Positions 50,796-58,484 of a stretch of DNA of 64,000 nt are shown in pieces. The DNA is taken from NCBI RefSeq assembly GCF_004362215.1, contig NZ_SNWR01000001.1, forward strand, positions 5,500,001 through 5,564,000, given 5' to 3'. A program made the translations under genes and the position numbers. Below the pieces are notes generated by a model. That model saw only the letters and a list, made by a program, of their open reading frames with translations, was not told the DNA's origin and searched no databases. This stretch comes from Paractinoplanes brasiliensis (GTDB lineage Bacteria > Actinomycetota > Actinomycetes > Mycobacteriales > Micromonosporaceae). Position 1 is the stretch's first letter; each line of letters opens with the position of its first letter.

Positions 50796-51710
50796 ATGGA
50801 TTCCCTGCATCACGCGGCCGAGCTGATCGCCGGAGCCGAGCGGCTCGTGGTCTTCACCGGGGCCGGCATGTCGGCCGAGAGCGGCGTCCCCACGTTCCGC
50901 GACGCGCTGACCGGCCTGTGGTCCCGCTACGACGCCGAGGCGCTGGCCACGCCCGAGGCCTTCACCCGCGACCCGGCCCTGGTCTGGGGCTGGTACGAGT
51001 GGCGCCGCGAATTGGTCGAACGCGTCCATCCCCATGCCGGCCACTTCGCGGTCGCCCGTGTGAACTGCGCCGTGATCACGCAGAACGTCGACGACCTGCA
51101 CGAGCGGGCCGGCTCACCCCACCCGATCCACCTGCACGGCAGCCTGTTCACCCCACGCTGCTCAGCCTGCGGCATGCCCTTCGGCGTCGCTGCCCAGGCC
51201 GCCCCCGTTCGCCCGGCCGAGATGCCCGTCACCCGCGCGACCACTGACCGCCCGCCTGTGCCTCTTTCCGAGCACCGGGAAAATGCCGAAAACTCGTGCA
51301 GTCGAGAGGAGTTGACCGGCGCGGGCGCTGCGGACTTCACCGCCGGCGCCACGCAGCTTGCCGCGGGTACCGCGGAGACTGCTACGGGCTCGCTGTTGCG
51401 GGAGGGGCCGCGGACGCCGCCTGCTTGTGGGGGCTGTGGGGAGCCCGTACGGCCGGGGGTTGTCTGGTTCGGTGAGGCACTGCCCCGGGACGCTCTTGAG
51501 CAAGCAGTTGAAGCCGCGGCCAACGCCGATGTGCTGATCACCGTGGGCACCGCGGGCGTGGTCCACCCGGCGGCCGAGATCCCGCAGGTGACGGCGAAGC
51601 TGGGCGGCACCGTGATTCAGGTCAATCCGCGGCCCACCCCGCTCGACGGTGTCTGTGCGCTCAACCTGCGGGGCACCGCCGCGGAGGTGCTCCCGAAGAT
51701 CATCAGATGA
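50796..51710 (+). CDS. Sir2-family NAD-dependent deacylase with long zinc-module insertion
   Basis: A 304-residue sirtuin. FTGAGMSAESGVPTFRD binds NAD, QNVDDLHERAG and HLHGS (catalytic H114) form the active site, and GVVWFGEALP follows. TPEAFTRDPALVWGWYEWRR supplies the Tyr and Arg spaced as in class III enzymes, which prefer succinyl and malonyl lysine. The zinc Cys pairs are C122/C125 and C211/C214, separated by 85 residues, where bacterial enzymes usually have about 20-40. The extra 50-60 residues are Ala/Thr/Glu-rich and probably disordered. It begins 16 bp after the membrane protein. Confidence 0.88.
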   Translation: MDSLHHAAELIAGAERLVVFTGAGMSAESGVPTFRDALTGLWSRYDAEALATPEAFTRDPALVWGWYEWRRELVERVHPHAGHFAVARVNCAVITQNVDDLHERAGSPHPIHLHGSLFTPRCSACGMPFGVAAQAAPVRPAEMPVTRATTDRPPVPLSEHRENAENSCSREELTGAGAADFTAGATQLAAGTAETATGSLLREGPRTPPACGGCGEPVRPGVVWFGEALPRDALEQAVEAAANADVLITVGTAGVVHPAAEIPQVTAKLGGTVIQVNPRPTPLDGVCALNLRGTAAEVLPKIIR

Positions 51711-51769
51711 ATGGTTGCAAACCTGGCGAACCGGCACCACGCACCCCGTGAGACACGGATCATGTCGTC

Positions 51770-53878
51770 ATGGGTGTCATGGCTTACCCCCTCCGGTACG
51801 CGCTTGCCGATCTCGCCCTGGCTCTCAGCCGGGTCTCCAACGATCCGGCCGCGGTGCAGTCCACGGCCGCCCGCGCCGCCGCCGACATGATCGGTGACGG
51901 CGCGGGCGTTCAGTTGCTGCGCGACGACGGCCGCTACGACTCGATCACCTACCACCACATCAACGACGAGCGGTCGGCGTCGATGTCGCGGGTGCTCGAC
52001 CACGTCGACCAGCTCCCCGACGACGAATTCTCGACCGCGCTGGCGGCCAGCCGGCGGCCCATCGTGCTGGCCGGCGACGGGGTCGAACCGCTGGCGGGCG
52101 AGGAACACGAGATCCACTCGGCCGTTCTGTGCCCGGTGATCGTCGACAACACGTACGCGGGTTATCTGGTTCTGACCCGGGAGGCGCCCGGCTCGTTCTA
52201 TTCGGCGGCCGAGGTCGAACTGGCCCGCGACATCGCCGGTGAGCTGGCCCTCGCCTGTTCCAGCGCCCGGGCCCTGGAACGCCTGCGCGCTGCCGAGGAG
52301 CGGTACCGCCGGGTCCTTGAGACGATCCCCGAGGGTGTTCTGCAGCTCGACGTGGACGGCGTGGTCACGTACGCGAACGAACCGATCGGCGTGGTGCTCG
52401 GGATGCCGCGTTCCCAGCTCGTCGGCGTCTCGCTGCGGGGTTTCCTCAACGACCAGGGCCAGAAGGAGCTGGACCGCCGCATCAGCGAGTGCCGCGAGGG
52501 CCGCTCCACCGTCGGCGGCACCCGGCTGATGCGCGCGGACGGCTCGCAGCGCACCGTCCGGATGAGCATGATGCCGCTGACCGACGACCACGGGGCGTTC
52601 AGCGGCGTGGTCTGCATGGTCACCGACACCACCGACCACATCGACGCCCGCGGGCTGAAGCGGCAGCTCGACCATCTGCGCCGGCTCGACAGCCTGGGCC
52701 AGCTGATCGGCGGCATCTCGCACGACTTCAACAACCTGCTGACAGTGGTGGGCGGCTCGGCCGAGATGATCTCGTCGTCGGCCGAGAAGGGCAGCCAGCA
52801 CCACAAGCTGGCCACCGACATCCTCGACGCGGTCAGCACCGGCCGTTCGCTCACCCATCAGCTGCTCGCGTTCGGCCGCAGCGACGGCAACCGGCCCGAG
52901 ATCATCCCGATTCCCGACCTGCTCACCGACGTGCAGAGCCTGTTCTCCCGTACGCTCGGCGAGCACATCGGCCTCGACCTGGCGTTCGGCCCCGACGTGT
53001 GGGCCGTGCGCGCCGAACGCGGCCCGCTGGAACAGGCGCTGGTCAACCTGGCCGCGAACGCCCGCGACGCGATGCTGCACGGCGGCATGCTGCGGGTGGC
53101 CGCGATGAACGAGGTCGTCGAGGCCGGCCGGGGCCCTGAGGGGGTGCCACCGGGCAAGCTGGTGCACATCGTCATCACCGACACCGGCGTGGGCATGAGC
53201 GCCGAGGTGCGGCAGCGCGCGCTGGAGCCGTTCTTCACCACCCGTCCGACGGCCGCGGGGCTGGGCCTGGCCACCACCGCGGGCATCGTGCAGGGGCTGG
53301 GCGGCCACATCGAGCTGGAATCGGAGCCTCGCATGGGCACGACGGTCCACCTCTATCTGCCCGCCGCCGAGGAGAGGACGGCCGCCGCCACCGGACGTCA
53401 GGGCGCGCCCGCGGTGATCGGCCGGGTCCTCATCGTCGAGGACCAGCCCGAGGTGGCCCAGCTCGTGCAGCGGCTGATCGAGCCGGCCGGGTACGCCATC
53501 ACGGTCGCCACCGACGCGCTGCAGGCCGTGACCCAGGTGTCCGCGGGTCAGCACCCCGACCTGCTGATCACCGACGTGGTGATGCCGACGATGACCGGCC
53601 CCGAGCTGGCCAACGCGCTGCGCACCCACCGGCCCGACCTGCCCGTGCTGTTCATGTCGGGTTACACGGCGGCGTCGCTCGGCCCGCAGCTGCACCTGGA
53701 CGACAACAGCATGCTGATCGAGAAGCCGTTCACCCGGTCGACGCTGCTGGGCGCGATCCGGACCCTGTGCGGCCCGCAACCGTCGCCGGCTTCGGCAGCG
53801 GCCGGAAACGCCTCAGCGGGAAGCGCGGCGGCGGGAAGTGCCTCTGCTGCTTCGAACGAGGGCGCCACCGCCAAGTAA
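51770..53878 (+). CDS. Hybrid sensor histidine kinase (GAF-PAS-kinase-REC)
   Basis: A 702-residue cytoplasmic protein. Order: GAF-like domain (residues about 15-165), PAS (about 175-300), dimerisation helix with phospho-acceptor H318 in GGISHDFNNLL, ATPase domain with NLAANARDAM (N box), DTGVGM and GLGLATTAGIV, then a receiver domain from about 545 with phospho-acceptor D602 in LLITDVVMP. The tail is Ala/Ser-rich and low in complexity. No membrane helix is seen, so it probably senses an internal signal. No separate response regulator is adjacent. Confidence 0.92.
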   Translation: MGVMAYPLRYALADLALALSRVSNDPAAVQSTAARAAADMIGDGAGVQLLRDDGRYDSITYHHINDERSASMSRVLDHVDQLPDDEFSTALAASRRPIVLAGDGVEPLAGEEHEIHSAVLCPVIVDNTYAGYLVLTREAPGSFYSAAEVELARDIAGELALACSSARALERLRAAEERYRRVLETIPEGVLQLDVDGVVTYANEPIGVVLGMPRSQLVGVSLRGFLNDQGQKELDRRISECREGRSTVGGTRLMRADGSQRTVRMSMMPLTDDHGAFSGVVCMVTDTTDHIDARGLKRQLDHLRRLDSLGQLIGGISHDFNNLLTVVGGSAEMISSSAEKGSQHHKLATDILDAVSTGRSLTHQLLAFGRSDGNRPEIIPIPDLLTDVQSLFSRTLGEHIGLDLAFGPDVWAVRAERGPLEQALVNLAANARDAMLHGGMLRVAAMNEVVEAGRGPEGVPPGKLVHIVITDTGVGMSAEVRQRALEPFFTTRPTAAGLGLATTAGIVQGLGGHIELESEPRMGTTVHLYLPAAEERTAAATGRQGAPAVIGRVLIVEDQPEVAQLVQRLIEPAGYAITVATDALQAVTQVSAGQHPDLLITDVVMPTMTGPELANALRTHRPDLPVLFMSGYTAASLGPQLHLDDNSMLIEKPFTRSTLLGAIRTLCGPQPSPASAAAGNASAGSAAAGSASAASNEGATAK

Positions 53879-53991
53879 CGGGGATCTTGTGACTCCGGAC
53901 CGAAGGTGCGAAACCGAGCGCGAGGGCTTGCCAATCGATCCGGACAAAAAGCAGTATTCCGGGGCACTGTCCGCTTCGGAAGGACCTTCGA

Positions 53992-55809
53992 GTGACCCAG
54001 GATCGCACGTCGGAACGGTCGAGCGTCGGAGTACGCGCCGAGACGTACGGCACGTCGACCATGGACTTGAGCGGGCGGTGCGTCGGCAGCTCGTACGTGC
54101 TCCAACGCCCCATCGGGCAGGGCGCGACGGGCACGGTGTGGGAGGCGCTGGATCGGACCTCGGGTCAGTCGGTGGCGGTGAAGCTGCTGCACGAGAGCCT
54201 GCTGCGGCAGCCCAAGCTGGTGACCCGGTTCGTGCAGGAGCGCACGATCCTGCGGATGCTGCGGCACCGCAACGTGGTGCGCGTGCGTGACCTGTTCAGC
54301 GTCGGCGAGACCATCGGCCTGGTGATGGACCTGGTCAGCGGCGGCAGCCTGCGTGACCTGCTGCGCGAGCAGCAGCCCGTGCCCGCGGGGGAGGCGGCCC
54401 GGCTCGCCGCCCAGGTGGCCGGCGCGCTGGCCGAGGCGCACGACCTGGGCGTGGTGCACCGTGACGTCAAACCCGACAACATCCTGCTGGCGATCACGGA
54501 CGGCCGCCCCGACACCCGGCTCACCGACTTCGGCGTGGCCCGCATCCTCAACACGCCGAGCATGACCACGCCCAACGCCGTCGTCGGCACCCCGCACTAC
54601 ATGTCACCCGAGGCGTTCCACGGCGCCACGGCCAGTCCCGCGACCGACGTGTACGCGCTCGGCGTGCTCCTCTACGAGCTGGTCAGCGGCCACCCGCCGT
54701 ACCTGAGCGACTCGATTCCCGACCTCATGCGCCGGCACCTCGAGGGCAGCCCCGTACGCCGTCCCGGCATCCCCGCCCCGATCTGGGACGTGATCATGGC
54801 GTGCATGGAGCAGAAGCCCCGCCTGCGCCCCACCGCCGCCGAACTCGTGGCTGACCTCTCGGACGCCGCCCGCCGTTTCGCCGACATCCCGGCCCTGCCC
54901 GCACCCTCGTACGAGTCACTGCTCGACCAGCCGTCCCGCCGCCCCGAGCCGATCCTGCAACCCGCGATCGAGCCCGTACGCTCCGGGCCCCTGCTGCCTC
55001 CCCCACCCGCCTCGATCGTCCCCGCCCCGCGTCGCCCGTCCCCGTCCCGCCGCAACGCCGCCCCCGCCTGGCGCTGGGCCCTGACCGCCACCGCGGGCGC
55101 GTTGGTCGCCGTCACCGCCTGGAACCTGGGCCGAGCCGACGACGGCCCCCGCGACCTGGCCGCCCCGCAGGTGGTGGCCGCCGGGCCCTCCACGGTCGCC
55201 CGCACCGAGCCCCCAGCCGCTCCCGGCCCGTCGGCCGCCCCACCCGGTCGTCCCGCCGCCCGTTCGCTCGCCGGCGGCCGTGCCCGCCCACTCGCCCCGC
55301 CCTCGCCCGTCGCGTCCGCCCGCGCAGAACCCGGCCCCCAACCGGGCAGCGCCGATGAACCCCGCAGCGCCGACGAACCCGGCAACACCAAGCCGAAACC
55401 CCGGCCGAGGCCGACCCGGTCGCAGCAGACCGAGGCCCGCCCGTACGGCCCGTGGGAGTGCAACCAGAGTTTCGCGGTCGACATGGCCAGCCGTACCGGC
55501 CTCATCGCCAAGCCCTGCCGCATGACCGGCCGTGACATCCGTTACCAGGCATCGCTGACCGGCGCCCCGGGCGCGCGGGGCCGCATGACGGTGGCCCTGC
55601 GCGACAACAGCACCGGCCGATCCGTGGGCCACCCGGAAACCTGCGACAACCTCGTCTTCGAGGGCGACCGCCTGGCCACCCGCAGCTGCGGCCCGGCCGC
55701 CGCCAAACCGGCACGGGGCCGCTCGTACGCCGTGGTCGTGTCCTTCACCTACGAACGCGAGGGCCGAACCATCCAGGGCGAGTCCAGGGGCGCCACCTTC
55801 ACCTGGTGA
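53992..55809 (+). CDS. Membrane Ser/Thr protein kinase (PknB-like)
   Basis: A 605-residue Hanks-type kinase. GQGATGTVWEA (Gly loop), VAVKLL (Lys), VVHRDVKPDN (catalytic loop) and DFGVAR (activation segment) are intact. After a Pro-rich juxtamembrane stretch comes one transmembrane helix (WALTATAGALVAVTAW, about residue 365), then an Ala/Pro-rich spacer and an extracytoplasmic domain of about 120 residues with Cys pairs (WECNQS, KPCRM, ETCDN, RSCGP). There are no PASTA repeats. GTG 53992 follows GGAAGGA. The external domain is of unrecognised type and may sense a ligand. Confidence 0.92.
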   Translation: MTQDRTSERSSVGVRAETYGTSTMDLSGRCVGSSYVLQRPIGQGATGTVWEALDRTSGQSVAVKLLHESLLRQPKLVTRFVQERTILRMLRHRNVVRVRDLFSVGETIGLVMDLVSGGSLRDLLREQQPVPAGEAARLAAQVAGALAEAHDLGVVHRDVKPDNILLAITDGRPDTRLTDFGVARILNTPSMTTPNAVVGTPHYMSPEAFHGATASPATDVYALGVLLYELVSGHPPYLSDSIPDLMRRHLEGSPVRRPGIPAPIWDVIMACMEQKPRLRPTAAELVADLSDAARRFADIPALPAPSYESLLDQPSRRPEPILQPAIEPVRSGPLLPPPPASIVPAPRRPSPSRRNAAPAWRWALTATAGALVAVTAWNLGRADDGPRDLAAPQVVAAGPSTVARTEPPAAPGPSAAPPGRPAARSLAGGRARPLAPPSPVASARAEPGPQPGSADEPRSADEPGNTKPKPRPRPTRSQQTEARPYGPWECNQSFAVDMASRTGLIAKPCRMTGRDIRYQASLTGAPGARGRMTVALRDNSTGRSVGHPETCDNLVFEGDRLATRSCGPAAAKPARGRSYAVVVSFTYEREGRTIQGESRGATFTW

Positions 55810-55873
55810 CGGCCCACCCGCACAGGCGGAAATACGGTGGAGGGGTTCTGCGTTCTGGCCTACCGTGATCACC

Positions 55874-55957
55874 ATGTTCGCGCTCGGTCTGCAGCTGCCC
55901 CTCGGGGCGGCTCCCGTGTGCGTTCCCGCCGCCGGCGGCGTCGATACGCGAATCTGA
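55874..55957 (+). CDS. Putative 27-residue leader peptide upstream of tuf
   Basis: Encodes MFALGLQLPLGAAPVCVPAA followed by GGVDTRI. There is no clear ribosome binding site at the ATG; an in-frame GTG lies 9 bp upstream. The stop codon abuts the first arm of a hairpin (55957). The arrangement leader peptide, hairpin, competing hairpin, gene is that of translation-controlled attenuators, and an elongation-factor gene would be a sensible target. No similarity to a known leader is recognised. Confidence 0.3.
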   Translation: MFALGLQLPLGAAPVCVPAAGGVDTRI

Positions 55958-56006
55958 CCCTTCCCCGAGCAGCAGCAGAACCGTAGGGGGAGGGTGGTTC
56001 GACCCT
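55957..56006 (+). promoter_or_regulatory. Mutually exclusive hairpins upstream of tuf
   Basis: Arms ACCCTTCCCC (55957-55966) and GGGGGAGGGT (55986-55995) pair over 10 bp with one G-U. The last five bases of the second arm, AGGGT (55991-55995), can instead pair with ACCCT (56002-56006) around the loop GGTTCG. The two stems cannot form together, as in attenuators. No T run follows either, so the switch could act on transcription through Rho or not at all. Confidence 0.4.
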
Positions 56007-56088
56007 GCGCGGTTCTGGCGCGTCCTGCCTGGCAACACGGCGCGCACCCTTCCATTGCCCTTGCATCCAGTGAGGACTGAGAAAAACC

Positions 56089-57279
56089 ATGGCCAAGAGC
56101 CAGTTCATCCGCAGCAAGCCGCACGTCAACATCGGCACGATGGGGCACGTCGACCACGGGAAGACGACCCTGACCGCCGCCATCACGAAGGTTCTCGCCG
56201 ACCGCGACCCGGCCTCCAACCGGTACGTGGCGTTCGAGGGCATCGACAAGGCCCCGGAGGAGGCGGCCCGCGGCATCACCATCACCATCGCGCACGTCGA
56301 GTACGAGACGCCGAACCGGCACTACGCGCACGTCGACATGCCGGGCCACGCCGACTACGTGAAGAACATGATCACGGGCGCGGCTCAGGTCGACGGGGCG
56401 ATCCTGGTCGTGTCGGCGCAGGACGGCTCGATGCCGCAGACCCGCGAGCACGTGCTGCTCGCCCAGCGGGTCGGCGTGCCGCACCTGGTGGTGGCGCTCA
56501 ACAAGAGCGACGCCGTCGACGACCCGGAGCTGCTCGACCTGGTCGAGCTCGAGGTCCGGGAGCTGCTGAGCGAGTACGGGTTCCCCGGCGACGAGGTTCC
56601 CGTCGTACGGGTCAGCGCGCTCAAGGCCCTCGAGGGCGACCCACGGTGGGTGCAGTCGATCGTCGACCTGCTCGACGCGGTCGACGAGTACGTGCCGATC
56701 CCGCCGCGCGAGCTGGGGGAGCCGTTCCTGATGCCGATCGAGAACGTGCTCACGATCAGCGGCCGCGGCACCGTGGTCACCGGCAAGGTCGAGCGGGGCA
56801 CGCTGCGCGTCGGCGACCCGGTCGAGGTCGTCGGGCTCGGGCCGACAGTCGCCTCGGTGGCGACCGGGCTCGAGACCTTCGGCAAGTCGCTCGAGACGGC
56901 CGAGGCCGGCGACAACGCGGCGATCCTGCTGCGCGGCATCAAGCGTGAGCAGGTGCAGCGCGGTCAGGTCGTGGCGATCCCGGGTTCGGTGACGCCGCAC
57001 CAGAAGTTCGAGGCGCGGATGTACGCGTTGACGAAGGAGGAGGGTGGCCGGCACACGCCGTTCGAGGCGAACTACCGGCCGCAGTTCTACTTCCACACCA
57101 CCGACGTGTCCGGCGGGCTGGACCTCGGCGACCGTGACCTGGTGATGCCGGGTGACACGCTCGACAAGGTCACGGTGACGCTGGGCAAGCCGGTCGCGCT
57201 CGAGGTGGGCGCCGGTTTCGCCGTACGCGAGGGCAACCGCACGGTCGCCGCGGGCACGGTCACGGCGCTGCTCGACTGA
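56089..57279 (+). CDS. tuf: Elongation factor Tu, divergent Tuf3-type
   Basis: A 396-residue translational GTPase delivering aminoacyl-tRNA. GHVDHGKT (P-loop), RGITITIAHVEY (switch I), and DMPGHADY are as in Streptomyces Tuf3, where the usual DCPGH has Met for Cys; ALNKSD replaces NKAD/NKCD. The residue matching E. coli Gln124, a kirromycin-contact position, is Arg (R127 here, in LLAQRVGVP). The context lacks str-operon genes (rpsL, rpsG, fusA), so this is not the housekeeping copy. In streptomycetes tuf3 is stress-linked. Ribosome binding site not obvious; ATG start clear from MAKSQFIRSKPHVNIG. Confidence 0.9.
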   Translation: MAKSQFIRSKPHVNIGTMGHVDHGKTTLTAAITKVLADRDPASNRYVAFEGIDKAPEEAARGITITIAHVEYETPNRHYAHVDMPGHADYVKNMITGAAQVDGAILVVSAQDGSMPQTREHVLLAQRVGVPHLVVALNKSDAVDDPELLDLVELEVRELLSEYGFPGDEVPVVRVSALKALEGDPRWVQSIVDLLDAVDEYVPIPPRELGEPFLMPIENVLTISGRGTVVTGKVERGTLRVGDPVEVVGLGPTVASVATGLETFGKSLETAEAGDNAAILLRGIKREQVQRGQVVAIPGSVTPHQKFEARMYALTKEEGGRHTPFEANYRPQFYFHTTDVSGGLDLGDRDLVMPGDTLDKVTVTLGKPVALEVGAGFAVREGNRTVAAGTVTALLD

Positions 57280-57602
57280 GGTCCCCGGGGTGGCCGGCTC
57301 TCACGGCCGGTCACCCCGGTTGTCGTTGAAGAGCAACGGCCGGCGGCCTTGGTTGTCGTTGAAGAGCACCAGGGCAAGCAGCAGCAGCGGGATCACCGCG
57401 GTCATCGTGGCGGCCAGCCCGATCTGCCCGGCCGGTGCTGGGCTTCGACCGGATCTGTCCGCACCGCGTTCTCGCTGACCACGTCGAAGTGATCGACGAC
57501 CAGCCGATCAGCACGCGGGGCCTCCCGGTCGAAGACGTGGCTCATGTCTCCGACGAACGGCGGACCCCCGATCCGGACAGAGGCGCGATCTACAGTTGCG
57601 GC
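57280..57602. other. Gene-free interval tuf to HAD gene
   Basis: After the terminator there is an 18-bp direct repeat, GGTTGTCGTTGAAGAGCA, at 57318-57335 and 57351-57368 (33-bp period). On the minus strand 57405-57301 it encodes a hydrophobic stretch (MTAVIPLLLLALVLFNDN) ending in two LFNDN units, probably the tail of a lost membrane gene, since there is no ribosome binding site and its stop lies in the tuf terminator. From 57420 to 57602 I see nothing beyond an open but unrecognised frame. Confidence 0.4.
57285..57319 (+). terminator. Strong hairpin terminator after tuf
   Basis: Thirteen-base arms (57285-57297 and 57307-57319) starting CCGGGGTGG and ending CACCCCGG pair with one G-U, around a 9-base loop, 6 bp after the tuf stop, followed by TTGTCGTT. 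Confidence 0.8.
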
Positions 57603-57605
57603 GTG

Positions 57606-58229
57606 ATGTTGCCGCTGCCCGAGGGCGAGTTCGACGCGTACCTGTTCGACTGCGACGGCACCATCGCCGACTCGATGCCGGTGCACCATCTGGCCTGGCG
57701 GCGCGCGCTGGCGGAATACGGCGCGGAGTTCGGCGAGGAGCTGTTCTATGCCTGGGGCGGCCGCACACCCGCCTCGGTGATCGCGGATCTGAACGCACAG
57801 CAGGGGCTGGCCATGCCGGTCGACGTCGTGGACGCGCGCCGCGAGCGGTTCTTCCAGGAGCTGCTGCCCTCGGTGCGCGCGGTTCCCGAAGTTCTGGAGC
57901 ACATTCTTTCCGCGTACGGGGAAGTGCCTTTCGCCGTCGTGTCGGGCAGCAGCCGCGAATCGGTGACCGCCTCGCTGACCGCTCTGGGGCTTCTCGACCG
58001 GTTCGAGGTGATGGTGTGCGCGGGCGACTACACGAACGGCAAACCGGATCCGGAGTGTTTCCTGACCGCGGCTTCTTTGCTGCGGGTTGCGCCTTCGCGG
58101 TGTGTCGTCTTCGAGGACACCGATTACGGCATGCAGGCGGCGGCCGCGGCGGGGATGGCCGCGGTGCGGGTGCCGCCACCGTGGCAGCGGCACCCGTCCG
58201 GGGTCAGCTCGTCCGGAGGCGTCGGCTGA
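57606..58229 (+). CDS. HAD-superfamily phosphatase (beta-phosphoglucomutase-like)
   Basis: A 207-residue cytoplasmic hydrolase. DAYLFDCDGTIADS carries the nucleophile Asp and general acid Asp (DxDGT); VSGSSRESV is motif II, GKPDPECF motif III with Lys, and VVFEDTDYGMQAAAAAGM motif IV with the metal-binding acidic pair. The cap helices between suggest sugar phosphate substrates. ATG 57606 is taken; GTG 57603 is also in frame. A short Ser/Gly tail ends the protein. The substrate is not evident from neighbours. Confidence 0.9.
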   Translation: MLPLPEGEFDAYLFDCDGTIADSMPVHHLAWRRALAEYGAEFGEELFYAWGGRTPASVIADLNAQQGLAMPVDVVDARRERFFQELLPSVRAVPEVLEHILSAYGEVPFAVVSGSSRESVTASLTALGLLDRFEVMVCAGDYTNGKPDPECFLTAASLLRVAPSRCVVFEDTDYGMQAAAAAGMAAVRVPPPWQRHPSGVSSSGGVG

Positions 58230-58317
58230 GCCATCGCGTGGCTCACACCCCACTTGGAGGTCAGCAGCACCGCCCGCGCCGCCTCCGGCTGATCGTCAGT
58301 TGAGCAGGACCGTCGGC

Positions 58318-58465
58318 GTTGCGGGTGGCGTCGGTTGAGTTGGGTTGTTGGTGTTGCGGGTGGCGTCAGTTGAGCTGGGCTGTTGTTGCGGGTGGCGTCG
58401 GTTGAGCTGGGCTGTTGGCGTTGCGGGTGGCGTCAGCTGAGCTGGGCCGTGAGCTGAGCTGGGCC
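58318..58465 (+). repeat. Noncoding tandem repeats of about 35 bp
   Basis: Four units beginning GTTGCGGGTGGCGTC start at 58318, 58353, 58385 and 58420, each continuing GGTTGAGCTGGGCTGTT or a variant; a weaker one precedes at about 58296. The tract lies between the HAD gene and the convergent GH30 gene, with no coding role that I can support. Confidence 0.8.
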
Positions 58466-58484
58466 GTCAGCGTGGCCGGCTGGG

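Noticed and set aside
57301..57405. 34-residue membrane peptide gene on the minus strand
   Set aside because: No ribosome binding site, stop codon inside the tuf terminator hairpin, and start in the middle of an open hydrophobic frame; treated as a gene fragment.
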